Assembly (NCBI GenBank): GCA_022578965.1 | Contig: MU400602.1 | Span: 62,001 to 126,000 of the forward strand | Direction of reading: 5' to 3' | Origin: Xylaria sp. FL1777 | Taxonomy: Eukaryota > Ascomycota > Sordariomycetes > Xylariales > Xylariaceae | Length of the DNA: 64,000 bases | Part shown: positions 1 to 10,499 of the stretch, one piece after another | Layout of the letters: each line of letters begins with the position of its first letter | Position numbering within the stretch: position 1 is the stretch's first letter | Made by a program: the position numbers and the translations under genes | Notes under the pieces: generated by a model | What the model saw: the letters and a program-made list of their open reading frames with translations, nothing else | Databases searched by the model: none | Told to the model about the DNA's origin: nothing

Positions 1-3000
1 ATTGTTATTTATTTATATATTTTTAGTATTAAGCTAAATAAAAGACTTATTATTATTTAAATAAATTTTTTTGATTGTTTAATTTATAAAAGGCTTTTTT
101 TTTTGTTTTTTGGTTTTTTTTTTATTTTTTATTTAGTAAAAAGCAGCTTTTCTAGTTAAAAGCTTATAATAATTAGCTTAAAACACATTTATGCTAATTT
201 TTTTGCTTAATATATAGCTTTATAAAACTTTAGTGCTATTTACATTATAAAAAGTGCTTTATATAAAGTTTTAATTAGTTATAATAAAGCTATTATTTAG
301 CTTATTATTTATTAAGTTATTTTTTTTAATATTGTAAGCTTTTATTAGTTTTATTTTATAAAGCATACTAATTTAATTATTAGTTTTTTTATTTAAAAAT
401 TAGTTCGGCTACTTATTATTTAGCTAATAAAGTTTTTTTTTCTTTTAACCTTTTTGTTTGCTTTTTATTTTAGTATTTAAATCTTTATTATTTAAAATAA
501 GGTTTTTTTTTTATAATTAATAATAAGCTTTTTACTTAAGTAGTTTATTATTGCTTAAAACAAAGTTATATATTTATTTTATTATAGCATTAAAAATTCT
601 TTTTTTATTTTTGCTAATTTTTATAACTTTAAAAAAAACCTTTATATATTTAAGGCTTACAAAAGATTTTAGCTTTTTTAAGCACTATTTAAAGTTTTAA
701 TATATAATGTTTTCTTTTTTTAATTTATAAATAAAACTGCACTTATAAACGTAATAATTATTTATGCTACATTTTTAACAAATAGTTTTTTTTGCTAAAT
801 AAAAATTATTTAATTTTATTTGTTATAAGAAATTAAACAATTGTTTGCTTTGTTTTTGTTTTTTAAAGTTATATTTACTTTTTTATAAATATTTAAAAGT
901 TATAGCATTAATACTAAACATTTGTTTTTTTAATAAATTTATGTTAATTTTATAATATTATAGTGCTTATAGTTTTTAATTAATTAGCTAAACATACTAA
1001 TTTTGCAGTTTTTTTAGCATTTTTTTTAGTTTTTCTTTTATAATTACTGCATTTTTCTGTTTTAATTTTAACTGTTATATTTGCTTAGTAATATTATTTA
1101 TGTTTTAGTTATAAGCAAAGTATTAAGCTAATTTTATTTGTTGTTTTTTAATAATAATTGTTTTAGCAGCTAATATAATTATATTAATAGCTAGCTTAGC
1201 AGTATTAATAGCAGTATATAAAAGCTTATTAAAATTATAATTATATAAATAATTAATTTTTTTTTATGCTTTGCGTGCTTTTTTTGTTTTTCTAAAGTAA
1301 AAATTTAGTTTAGACTTTTTATTAATTTAATTGTTTAGTGTTTTATAAAAGTTCTTATAAAATATTTTGTTTAAGTTATTATATAACTTTTTAAAAAACT
1401 TTATTATTTTATTAATAGTATTTTAATTTAGCTTTTTAAGCAAACTTTAGGTAAGTTAAAAATTAAAATAGTAATTTTTTTAGGCTTTAATATTTTTAGT
1501 ATATATTTAATGCTAAAAGAAGTAAGTTTTAAAATTAATAAAATATATAGTTTTTAAGCAAGCTTTAAAATTTTACAATATAATAATAGCAAACTTATTT
1601 TGCTTAAAGTTTTAAAGCTTGAACTTTTGCTTAAGTAATTTATAAGCTTTAGTTTATAATAAATAATTTTTTAGTATTATTTTTACTATTTTTTTTGTTT
1701 AAAAAATATTGCAATAAATAAAAACCTGTTTAATTTTGTTAATATTTTTAAAACGCTTTACGTAAAAAAAAGCATTTAAATTGTTTAGCTATTTGCTTAT
1801 TTTTAACTTATTAAATAGCAAATACTAGTTTAACTTTAAGTTAAAAAGCATAAATAATAGCTTAATTTTAGTATTATGCTTATTATTAAAATAGCTTAAG
1901 CTAAATAAAGTTGCTTTAATATTTTTTAAAAACAATAAGCTAGTTATTTTTATTTTTTTTATTTATAAGTAGTTTTAATGTTTTTTATATATTAAAGTAA
2001 AAAGATTTAATAATTTTTTATAGCTAAATTACTTAATTAAGCTATAGTTTTTAAACTTTTAAGCTATATAATAAATTAAAATAAAGTTTATATAAAAGTA
2101 ACAAAAAAAGTAAGCTATAAGAAATAATAAAAGTAAGCTATAAAAAATAATAAAAATAAACTAAGTAAAAGTATAAGTTTAAGAAAAAAAAAAGTATAAA
2201 GTGCTAAAAATTTTTAAATATTTTAAGTATTTAAGTTTTTTTGTGCTGTTTTTTTGGACTTTTTTTTTAGAAAACCTAACGATTTTTTTTGTTTGCGTTT
2301 ATAAAAACTGCTAGCTTATTTTTTATAGCTTTTTAAGTTTTTTTCTAAATGCTTTTATGTTTTTGTTTTTTATGCGTTTTTATTTTTTTGTATGCTTTAT
2401 AGCGTTTAGTTTTCTTATTTTTTAGTTTAGCTTGCTTTGCTTTATGCAAGTTTTATTAAGCAGGCTTTATTTTTTTATAGCTTTTTATTTATAAAGGTAG
2501 CATGCTTTTTTTTTTTTTTTAAGGCTTTTTTATTTAATAATAAGTGCTATAAAAAAGCAATAGCTACGTTTTGCGTAAAGTTTTTAAGCAATAGCTAGCT
2601 TATACCTAAAAAACCTTGCTTTTTATTTTTTAATAAAAAACTATATTAGCTTAAAAAACAAAATATATTTTTAATTATTAATAGCTTTATATATTAATGT
2701 ATAAACTTGGATTTATTTAGTATAAATAAGCGTTAAATTTGCTTGCATTATAGCTTTTAAAAGTTTTAGCAACTTTTATTTTTTTTTAGGCCCGTTTTTT
2801 GTTTTTTTTTGCTTATATAAAAGTAATTATGCTTTTTTTTTTGTAAAGCATTAGCTTTTTAACAAGAATTTTTTCCTTTTAGCTCTTTAAGGGTTTCTAA
2901 CAAATAGTTTTTTAGCTGCGCTATTTTAAAGATTATGCTAACATTTTAACACTTAATTATTGTTTTGCTAAAAAAAATAAAAACGCTTTGCAAATTAAAC

Positions 3001-3596
3001 TAAAAAAAACAGTTTAATATTTTTATACGTTTGTTTTAAGCTTTAATAATTAAAAGCTGCTAGCTTAAACGTTTATTATTAATTATAACTAAACTGCTTA
3101 TGCTAAGCAAGCTTTGCTTATTATTAGCTAAAGCAGCTAAATATAATATATTATATTTTGCTTATAGAAATTATAACAATTAATAAATAAATAAATTAAA
3201 TATATAAGTTAATAATAATAAATTGCTTGTTTGTTAATTTTATAGTATTATTTATAATAAGTAAAAGATTAGCTTTACTAAAGATACTAATAAAATAAAG
3301 CAATATAATTGCATAAGATTTACTATACTACTTTAATTGCAAAGAGATAAGTTATAACTTACGTATTTAAGCAATTAAGCTATATATGAATTAAGAAATT
3401 AAACAATTAATTAAAAGGCTATTTAATAATACAAAAAAAAAGCAACTGTAGCTAATTTCCATTTTATTATGCATTATTATTAAGTTTATACTTCAAAATT
3501 TAACGTAATACTTATACTTTTATTTCTATTATATAACTTAGCCTAAACTTACTTTAATTAGCTAATTAGCTCATTTAGCTACTTTACTTTACTTCA
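1..3596 (-). mobile_element. Large LTR retroelement, truncated by the window edge (second copy of the 15-kb family)
   Basis: The whole stretch is collinear with 46770-50332, differing almost only by C/T and G/A changes plus a few short indels. It ends in an LTR (3291-3596) that also occurs at both ends of the nested element 35375-50332. By analogy with that copy it is read on the minus strand, so this is the 5' (leader and probable gag) end, and the rest lies left of the window. I recognise no protein domain. The plus strand is strongly T-rich, as expected for the antisense of an A-rich retroelement coding strand. Homology is certain; orientation is inferred from the purine tract of the other copy. 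Confidence 0.8.
3291..3596 (-). repeat. LTR of the large element (306 bp)
   Basis: It starts TAAAATAAAGCA (TGAAATAAAGCA in the least mutated copy at 35375) and ends in TTACTTCA, a TG...CA pair. It aligns along its full length with 35375-35678 and 50029-50332 (304 bp each); the extra bases lie in an A-run. The right end keeps more C than the inner copies. Confidence 0.85.
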
Positions 3597-6500
3597 ATAT
3601 AAATACTTATTTATTTAATAAGGTTTTATTTTTTTACTTTATTTACTTTTTTTTACTAGATTTTGTACTATATTATTTATTATGCATTATTTGATATTAT
3701 ATTTTCCGATTTTTTGCAACAACGTTTTAGTAATATCTACTGCCTTTATTTAACCATTTCTTTTAATATTTTTGCTATTTTTTTATTTATTAGTGCAATA
3801 AAATATATAGCTATAAAATAAGCTAAGTAAATACGTAACCTTAGTATACTTTTTTGCTGCTAATTTTATATTGCAAAATTATTTTTTTTTCTTAAGTAAG
3901 TACGCTATACTTTAAATTCTCTTTTTTTTACCGAACTAGTTCTTTTTGCTAAATACTTTGTTTTATTGCGCTAAAACACTTATTTTATGCTAGTTAAACT
4001 TATTAATAAATGCTAAAACAAAAATATGCTATTATATAATTTTGGTTGCTTTTATAGCTTTATTGCTAGTTTTGCTTTTTTTTTTTACTTGCGTATATTT
4101 ATACTTTTATACTTATGTATTTAAGCACTAAGTCTTCTTTTTTTTTTTTTTTTTACTTAAGCATATACTTATATACTTTTTTTTTTTTAAGTACTTTTTA
4201 ATACTATACTTTGCTATTTATACGTTTTTTTAAACAACTTTTTTATACTATGCAATTTATAAAAATAACATTTTTTAACTTTTGCTAAAAAGTATTGCTA
4301 GCGTTTATATATAATAAATGCTTTTAAGCTTATATATTTAAAGCAAAAGCGCTTTTATTTATTAATAATTAAAACAGCAACTATGTTTAAAAAGCTATAA
4401 TACTTATAGTATGCTAATAAAGCTAGCTAAGCTAAAAATAAAAACATAAGCTTATGTTTTTAATATATTTAAGTATTAAAAACTAGCTGCTGTTTTTTGT
4501 AGCTTTAAAATTTAAGCAAGCTTTTTTAGCTTAGCTTTTATGTTTTAAAAATATAACTTTTTTACTAGCTATATTTTATAACGTAATATTAATAGTATAC
4601 TTAACGTAGCTTATATATGCAAAGCTACTTAAATTATTGTGCGTTGTTTAGCTTTTAAGGTTTAATAGCGTAGCATTAATACTTTATAACTTTTTGCTAA
4701 ATTTTTTATAGCTTATATAAACTAAAAATAAGAACTAAAGCTAATTTTTATAAAAAGTACACTTTACGCTTGCTTTAGCCTTACTTAGTTTACTGCTAAC
4801 TAATACTTTTAAAACTTTATAGCTTAAATAAATAAAAACTTTAGTAATATACTATTAGCAGTACTTTTTTATATAGCTATTATTTTTTTTGCTTGCTGCA
4901 TTAATAATTTATTGCTTTTTTTAAATATTTGCTAGCTAAGCTATCTTAAATTTACTAATATTTAATTCTTTATGTATTATAACTTTTAAAACGTTATTAT
5001 ATATTTTAATTAAGCAATTTAAATGCTTTATTATTTGCTTAGTAAGCTTACTTTGCTTTATAATTGCTACTTGGTTATTTTTTAATACTTAGCTACTGCT
5101 ATATACTTAGCTGCTGCTATATTTTCAGCTAGCTAAATTTATTTTACTTTTTATAATTAATAGCTAAGCAAAGTAATTTTTCTTTATATACTATATATTA
5201 TTAAAAAATATAGCTAACTAAGCTTTTTCTGTTAAGCTAAAGCAACTAAAACTATTAATTATGTTTTGTTTTATTAGTTTAGTTTATTATTTGCTTTAGT
5301 TCTTGCGCAAAAAAATACATAAAAAAAGTAAAAAAAAGCAACAAAGTTAAGCAAGCTTTTAAACTATGTTTATTTCTGTTTATAAGTTTATAAAACTTAA
5401 GGGTTTTTAAAGCATATATACTAGTAGCACTAAGCAGCAAAAAAAATAAGCTAATTTTTTACACCGCGTTACGTTTATTTTGTTTTTTACTAAAGCAAAA
5501 AACTATAAAGTTAGCTTTTTTTATAATGTAATGCTTACTTTTATTATTTACTTTTACTAAAAACTTATGCATACTAAAGTACTACATAACTAAAAAGTTA
5601 ATTTAGCGTTTTAAGTTTTATAAAAAACTATACTAGCTATTATATATTATAACTATTTATTAAAGCAAACATATAACTATAAAGCTTTATTACTAAGTAG
5701 CTTTTTTTATACTATTTTATAGTTAATAGTACTATATACTTGTTTTATTATTACTTTATGTTTTATTTTCTTTTTAATAGCTTTAAGTTAAAACTTTTAT
5801 AATTATAGCTTTTTTAAAACTTAAAATAATTTTTATATTGCTAAAGTTAAAGCTATAATGTTATGCTTACGATTTATTATTTATTTTTTTTAATAATAAT
5901 TATATTTTTTATAAAAGCTTACTACATACTTAAAAACTTACAAAGTTTCTTCTTTTTAATAAACTATGTACTTTTAAACACTTATGCTTTTTTATTCGTT
6001 TTTATTTTTTTTTTAAAGCTTTATATACTTTATTAGTTTTTGCTTTGCTTTAAAACGCTTTATATACTTTATTAGTTTTTGTTTTTTTCCTAAAAGCTTT
6101 ATATACTTTATTTATATTTTTGTTCTTTTTGTAAAGCCTTTTTTTTCTTTCTTAAAAAAGGTTTTTTATTATAACGTTGTTTTTTTTATATGTTTTTATT
6201 ATTGTTGTTTTTAGGAAAAAAAAATTAGTAATGCTATAATATTCTTTATAATTTGTTTAGTTGCCTTTTTATTATGTTAGTTACTTTTAGGTTTTTTTTA
6301 GTTTACAGTAGCTTAGCTGCAAAGCTTTTTTATAGCTGCTTTTTTTTTTTTTGCAGTAAGTTATAACGCAAAACCACATATTAAAAGGTTTTTTTTCTTT
6401 TTGCGCATTTATAAAAAAGCATAAAAAAGCTTAAAACTTTTCTTTTATGTAAAAATGCTTTTAAACTTATTTTTCTAGTATATATTTGCATTATTATAGC

Positions 6501-6852
6501 TATTTTATGCTTTAATAGCTTATTATACTTTTTAAAGGCCTTATTTTTGCTAAGCTTTTGTTTAGCTATAGTTAAGTAGCTATTGTTTATTTTAGTTTAA
6601 ATTTATATGCTTATTTATTTTTTTTTAAGCGCAATTCTAGGTTTTTTTTTTTTAACTATTTTTTTAGCTAAAAGTCTAGTTTTAGCGTTAGATTTTCTTT
6701 AGCTATGTTTTCTTTATTATTTATAAGTTTGCTTTTAGGTTAATTTCTAGCTTTTTAAGTTTTTGCGTTTTAAATAAAAGTTTTAATTTTTGCTGTTGCT
6801 TGTTAAATTAATTTCTTTATAGCTAAGCTTTTTATATAATGCTTACAAGCAG
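3597..6852. other. Unassigned AT-rich DNA between two retroelements
   Basis: No second copy is present in the window and no domain was recognised. The left 150 bases keep somewhat more C and G (for example TTTTCCGATTTTTTGCAAC near 3702) than the rest. Removing chromovirus A would join this stretch to 14565 onward, so the two are probably halves of one older region. It contains a 39-bp tandem repeat at 6018-6134. Confidence 0.5.
6018..6134. repeat. 39-bp tandem repeat, three units
   Basis: The phrase GCTTTATATACTTTATT begins at 6018, 6057 and 6096, an exact 39-bp period. Because 39 is divisible by three, a translated reading would give a 13-residue repeat; on the minus strand it would be lysine-rich. 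There is no other sign that it is coding. Confidence 0.75.
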
Positions 6853-6857
6853 CAAAA
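6853..6857. repeat. Target site duplication, left copy (CAAAA)
   Basis: CAAAA directly precedes the TGTTACG start of the left LTR and recurs directly after the right LTR at 14560-14564. Five bases is the usual size for Ty3/gypsy integrases. Confidence 0.8.
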
Positions 6858-7351
6858 TGTTACGAAATTAGCACGAGGGTGGCCTTTAGAGCGGCCTAAT
6901 GCCTCCATACATACTTTGCACTTCTTTTTTGCCGACTAAAGCTAAGGTTACGTAACAACTTACTTAGCTTATTAAGCTTACAGTAATCTAAAGCTTACTA
7001 AGCTTACAGTAATTTAAAGCTTACTAGGCTTATAGTAATTTAATGTTTATTAAACTTGCAATAATTTAAGAAAAGTTACTATTTTTTTTACTTTTTTTTT
7101 ATTTATATAATTATATATTTTCTGTATTTAATTACTTACTTAATTTTAGTTCTTTAGCTATTAATTTCTTTATAACTGCTAAGCATTAATATATTTATTA
7201 CTTTTAATTTTTTAAAACCTTTATTAATGTATAGTAATAAAAGTACCTTAAAAATTTTCTTAATAAATTACTGTTAAAAATTTTATTATTATTTGCAAAT
7301 TAAAACCTTAAAAGCAAACCTATTATATTAATATATAATAAGTTTATTATA
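6858..7351 (+). repeat. 5' LTR of chromovirus A
   Basis: It runs from TGTTACGAAAT to TTTATTATA, the same length (494 bp) as the right LTR. The first ~90 bases are the most GC-rich DNA nearby and far less mutated than the matching bases at 14066. The last ~280 bases (from about 7075) are shared with the LTR of element B; the first ~215 are not. Confidence 0.92.
6969..7070. repeat. 26-bp tandem repeat in U3 of chromovirus A, about 3.9 units
   Basis: Units begin at 6969, 6995, 7021 and 7047, each of the form TTAYTAAGCTTACAGTAATY followed by TAAAGC. The same array recurs in the right LTR at about 14177-14278. Repeats in U3 commonly act as promoter or enhancer elements; that role is inferred here. 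Confidence 0.85.
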
Positions 7352-7354
7352 TTT

Positions 7355-7361
7355 TAATAAC
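7355..7361 (+). promoter_or_regulatory. Candidate primer-binding site (RIP-altered)
   Basis: TAATAAC lies four bases inside the LTR; the equivalent in element B (21178-21184) is TAATAGC. Undoing G-to-A changes would give a TGGTAGC-type sequence, the start of the initiator-tRNA-Met site used by many fungal LTR elements. The position and B/A comparison are seen; the tRNA assignment is inference. Confidence 0.45.
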
Positions 7362-7559
7362 TTTTTAATTAATAGAACTTAATATATAAAAATAAATACT
7401 AGTATAAAAAGTTAAGTAATAAATAATTTATAAAATAAACTTTTAGAAATATACTAAAAAAATATTTAAAAAACAAAAATGCTAAATAGCATTGTATAAA
7501 TAAATCTTACTTAATAACTAATAAAACTAGATTTAAGTTATATTACTAAAAACAAAAAG

Positions 7560-8840
7560 TTAAAAATTAAGTTTAAAAATTTTAAAAACTTTTAGAACTA
7601 ACAATATATTAAAACAATAAACTTTAATACTTTTATTAATTACTTTTATTAAAAAAAAAGCAGTAATAAAAAAAAAAAAGTTAAGCAGCAGTAGTAAAAA
7701 AAAACTAACGCTAATGCTAATACTATAAAGCAAACTAGTTGCTTTAACTTAAAAAGCAGCTTAAATATTAAGCGTTATAACTTTTAAACTAACGTAAATA
7801 TTAGTTATAATAATTAAAGCAGCAATAATAACTATTACTATAATAATAAATTAAAGCTTTAAACAAATAATTATATTACAATTAATATTAATATTACTAT
7901 TAATAAATTTAATGCTTATTTTTATTACTGCTACACTTAAAGTAATAACTTAAAATAAAAAATCTAACTTTTTATTATTACTACTATTTTTATTATTAAG
8001 ATTATTTATAATATTAAAAATATTAAATATTAAAAGTTTTAAACTTACTGCTTTAAAGCTTTATAATAAATTTATAAATATAAAAGCCTTTTTAATTTAT
8101 GCTAAACTTTATTTAAAATAGTATTTTACTACTATTACAAAAAAAAATCAAAAAGTAATAATTATTTTATAATTTTTATTAAAAAAAGTATTAAAATAGT
8201 TTTAATTTATTTTAAAGGATTTTTTAAAAGCTAATAAGTTAATTAACCTTAAGCTAAAAATAAAAAAGATTTTTAAAAATTATATTAAGTTTAAAAATTA
8301 AATAAAAGCACTATTTAAAAACATTTAAAAAGCAAAATATACAAAAAAAGCATTTTATTGCTTAAAACAAATAAAAGCAGCAGTAAATTATGCTATAAAA
8401 TTTAAACAATTAGCAGTAATCTTAAAATTGCTTAAGCTTGCATTATTTTATTTATTTTATAGTAAACTTAAAACTTAAGTTTAAAACAAACTATATAAAA
8501 TAAATAAACTAGCAAAAATTAATACATATATTAATATAGCTATTATAATTAATTAATAATTATTTAACTAGTACTTTAAAACTAAAAGAACTAAAAAAAA
8601 CAAAAAAAAAAATACTTAAAAAAGTATTAAACAAAGATTTAAGCAAATTAATAAAGTTTAAAAACAATAACCTTAAAATATGTTTAAAGTTAAATGTTAT
8701 AACTATAAAAAAAAAGAATACTTTTAAAAATAATACTAATTTAAAAAAAAAAACGGAAAAAAAAGCTATAAAAAAAGAAAAATTTTTTAACTTAAAAAAA
8801 AAATACAAGTTATAAAAGTTTAAAACAACAAAAAACAATA
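7560..8840 (+). pseudogene. gag: gag relic of chromovirus A (CCHC zinc knuckle)
   Basis: Gag would form the particle and bind RNA. The firm evidence is a zinc knuckle at 8695-8736: read in frame, the spacing is C-X2-C-X4-H-X4-C. The first Cys codon is intact (TGT), the second Cys is TAT, the His is TAC and the last Cys is TAC, each one transition from the expected codon. The homologous codons in element B keep the His (CAC) and last Cys (TGC), so the two copies together confirm the motif. Upstream, A-rich lysine/asparagine-rich frames with many TAA codons fit a degraded gag, but the start and exact limits cannot be set. The long minus-strand frame over this region is an antisense shadow. Confidence 0.7.
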
Positions 8841-10499
8841 AAGCAATTTAAAAAATATGTTTTTAAAGCAAAAATATAAAGTTATTATTTTAAGTTAAAA
8901 TAAAAGTATTATACTAAACAAATCTAAATGCTTTATTTATATAAATTAAAATAAATAAGCATGCAAATATTATTTAAAAGCTTTATAGTTATTAAAACAA
9001 ATTACAAAAAAATATATTTGCTATATAAACAATTAAAATTATTTAGTATATAACTTAAAAAAATAGTTTAATTAAAAATAACAAACAACAAAAAGTAATA
9101 AGTTAATATAGTTAACAAACTTATAAAACTATAAAAATTTTAAACTATTAAAGCTTAAAATATAGCTTAAAAAAAAGTTATATTTAAAAAAACAAAACTA
9201 TAATTATAAATAATATAATTATTAAACTAATTATAAATTACTAAAACACTTAATTGCTAAATAAACTTAAAAAAACAAAACTTATAAAACTTTAAAGCAA
9301 AAACAAATAAAATTAAAAGCTATAAAAAATACTACAAAAAAAGAACTAATAAAAATAAATAAAGTATTTTTATAGCTTAAACTGCTTTAAATATAATAAA
9401 ACAAAAAAGCATTAATAGTTAGTATAAAAACTAATATGTTTTAAAAACTAAAGCTAATAATTTAACTAATTATTAAAAATTATTATTATAATAAAACTAT
9501 AATAAAAAATAATAATAATATTTTATGCTTAAAAGATTTAAAATATAACAAAATACTATAAAATTGTTATATAATATATTATTGCTACTAATACTTATTT
9601 AATAAATTAAAAAATAATTAGTTTTTTAAACAAATTACAAAAATAAAAATATAAAACTTTTATAAATTAAAATAGTTAGTTATAATTATAGTTTATTATA
9701 AAGATTTATGAAAATTTATAACATTTAAAGAAAATTTTAATTATACTTATAATACTATTTTAAAAAAATGTAAAAATAATTGCTATAAATATTACTGGTT
9801 AATTAAAGCATAATTATACTAAAAAATAATTATTAAAAGCAAAAAAGCTTAAAAACTGCAATTTAAAGCTTGCTTAAAAGCAAAAATAAAACAAAGTATA
9901 ATAATATCTAAAATACTAAATAAAACAAGTATTTAAACATTTTATAAAAAAAAATTAAAAAACAAAATAAGCATTTGCTAAAAAAGTAGCAAATAGCTAA
10001 AAAAACTAAAGCTTTACATAAAGTTTAATATAATAACTAGCAAAACTAATTTAAAGTTAAACTTATATATTAAAGAAAAAAATATAACACTTTAATTAAC
10101 TTAAAAGTACAAGCTAATATAATTTTATTTAAAGTAGCAAAACAAAATAAAATTCCTTAAAAATATAAGTAAAAATCTTAAAAAATTAAAAAATTTAATA
10201 AAAGTATTTCTAGCTATAATAATAATTACGTACTTAAAAAAACCAAACCTTTTAATATATTTATATAAAAATACAAAAAACAAATTATATTAAATATTGC
10301 TAATATATTTAATTATAACATTATTTTAGAAATATTATAGCTAAAAACTAGCAACTCTTTAATTCGATAAAAAGCAAAAACTATTAATTAAAAAAGTAAA
10401 AAATAAAGCAAAAAAATCAGAAAAATCGCAAAAGAAATTCTGAATAAAATACTAAAGGTATATTATAGATTTTACAAACTATTTAAAAAAAAAGAAAAA

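Noticed and set aside
6969..7070. CRISPR-like array in the LTR
   Set aside because: Units are contiguous without spacers and occur in both LTRs of a retrotransposon.
8560..8838. 92-codon minus-strand open frame
   Set aside because: It overlaps the gag zinc knuckle of element A on the opposite strand. Poly-Phe/Leu composition is what A-rich coding DNA gives in antisense.
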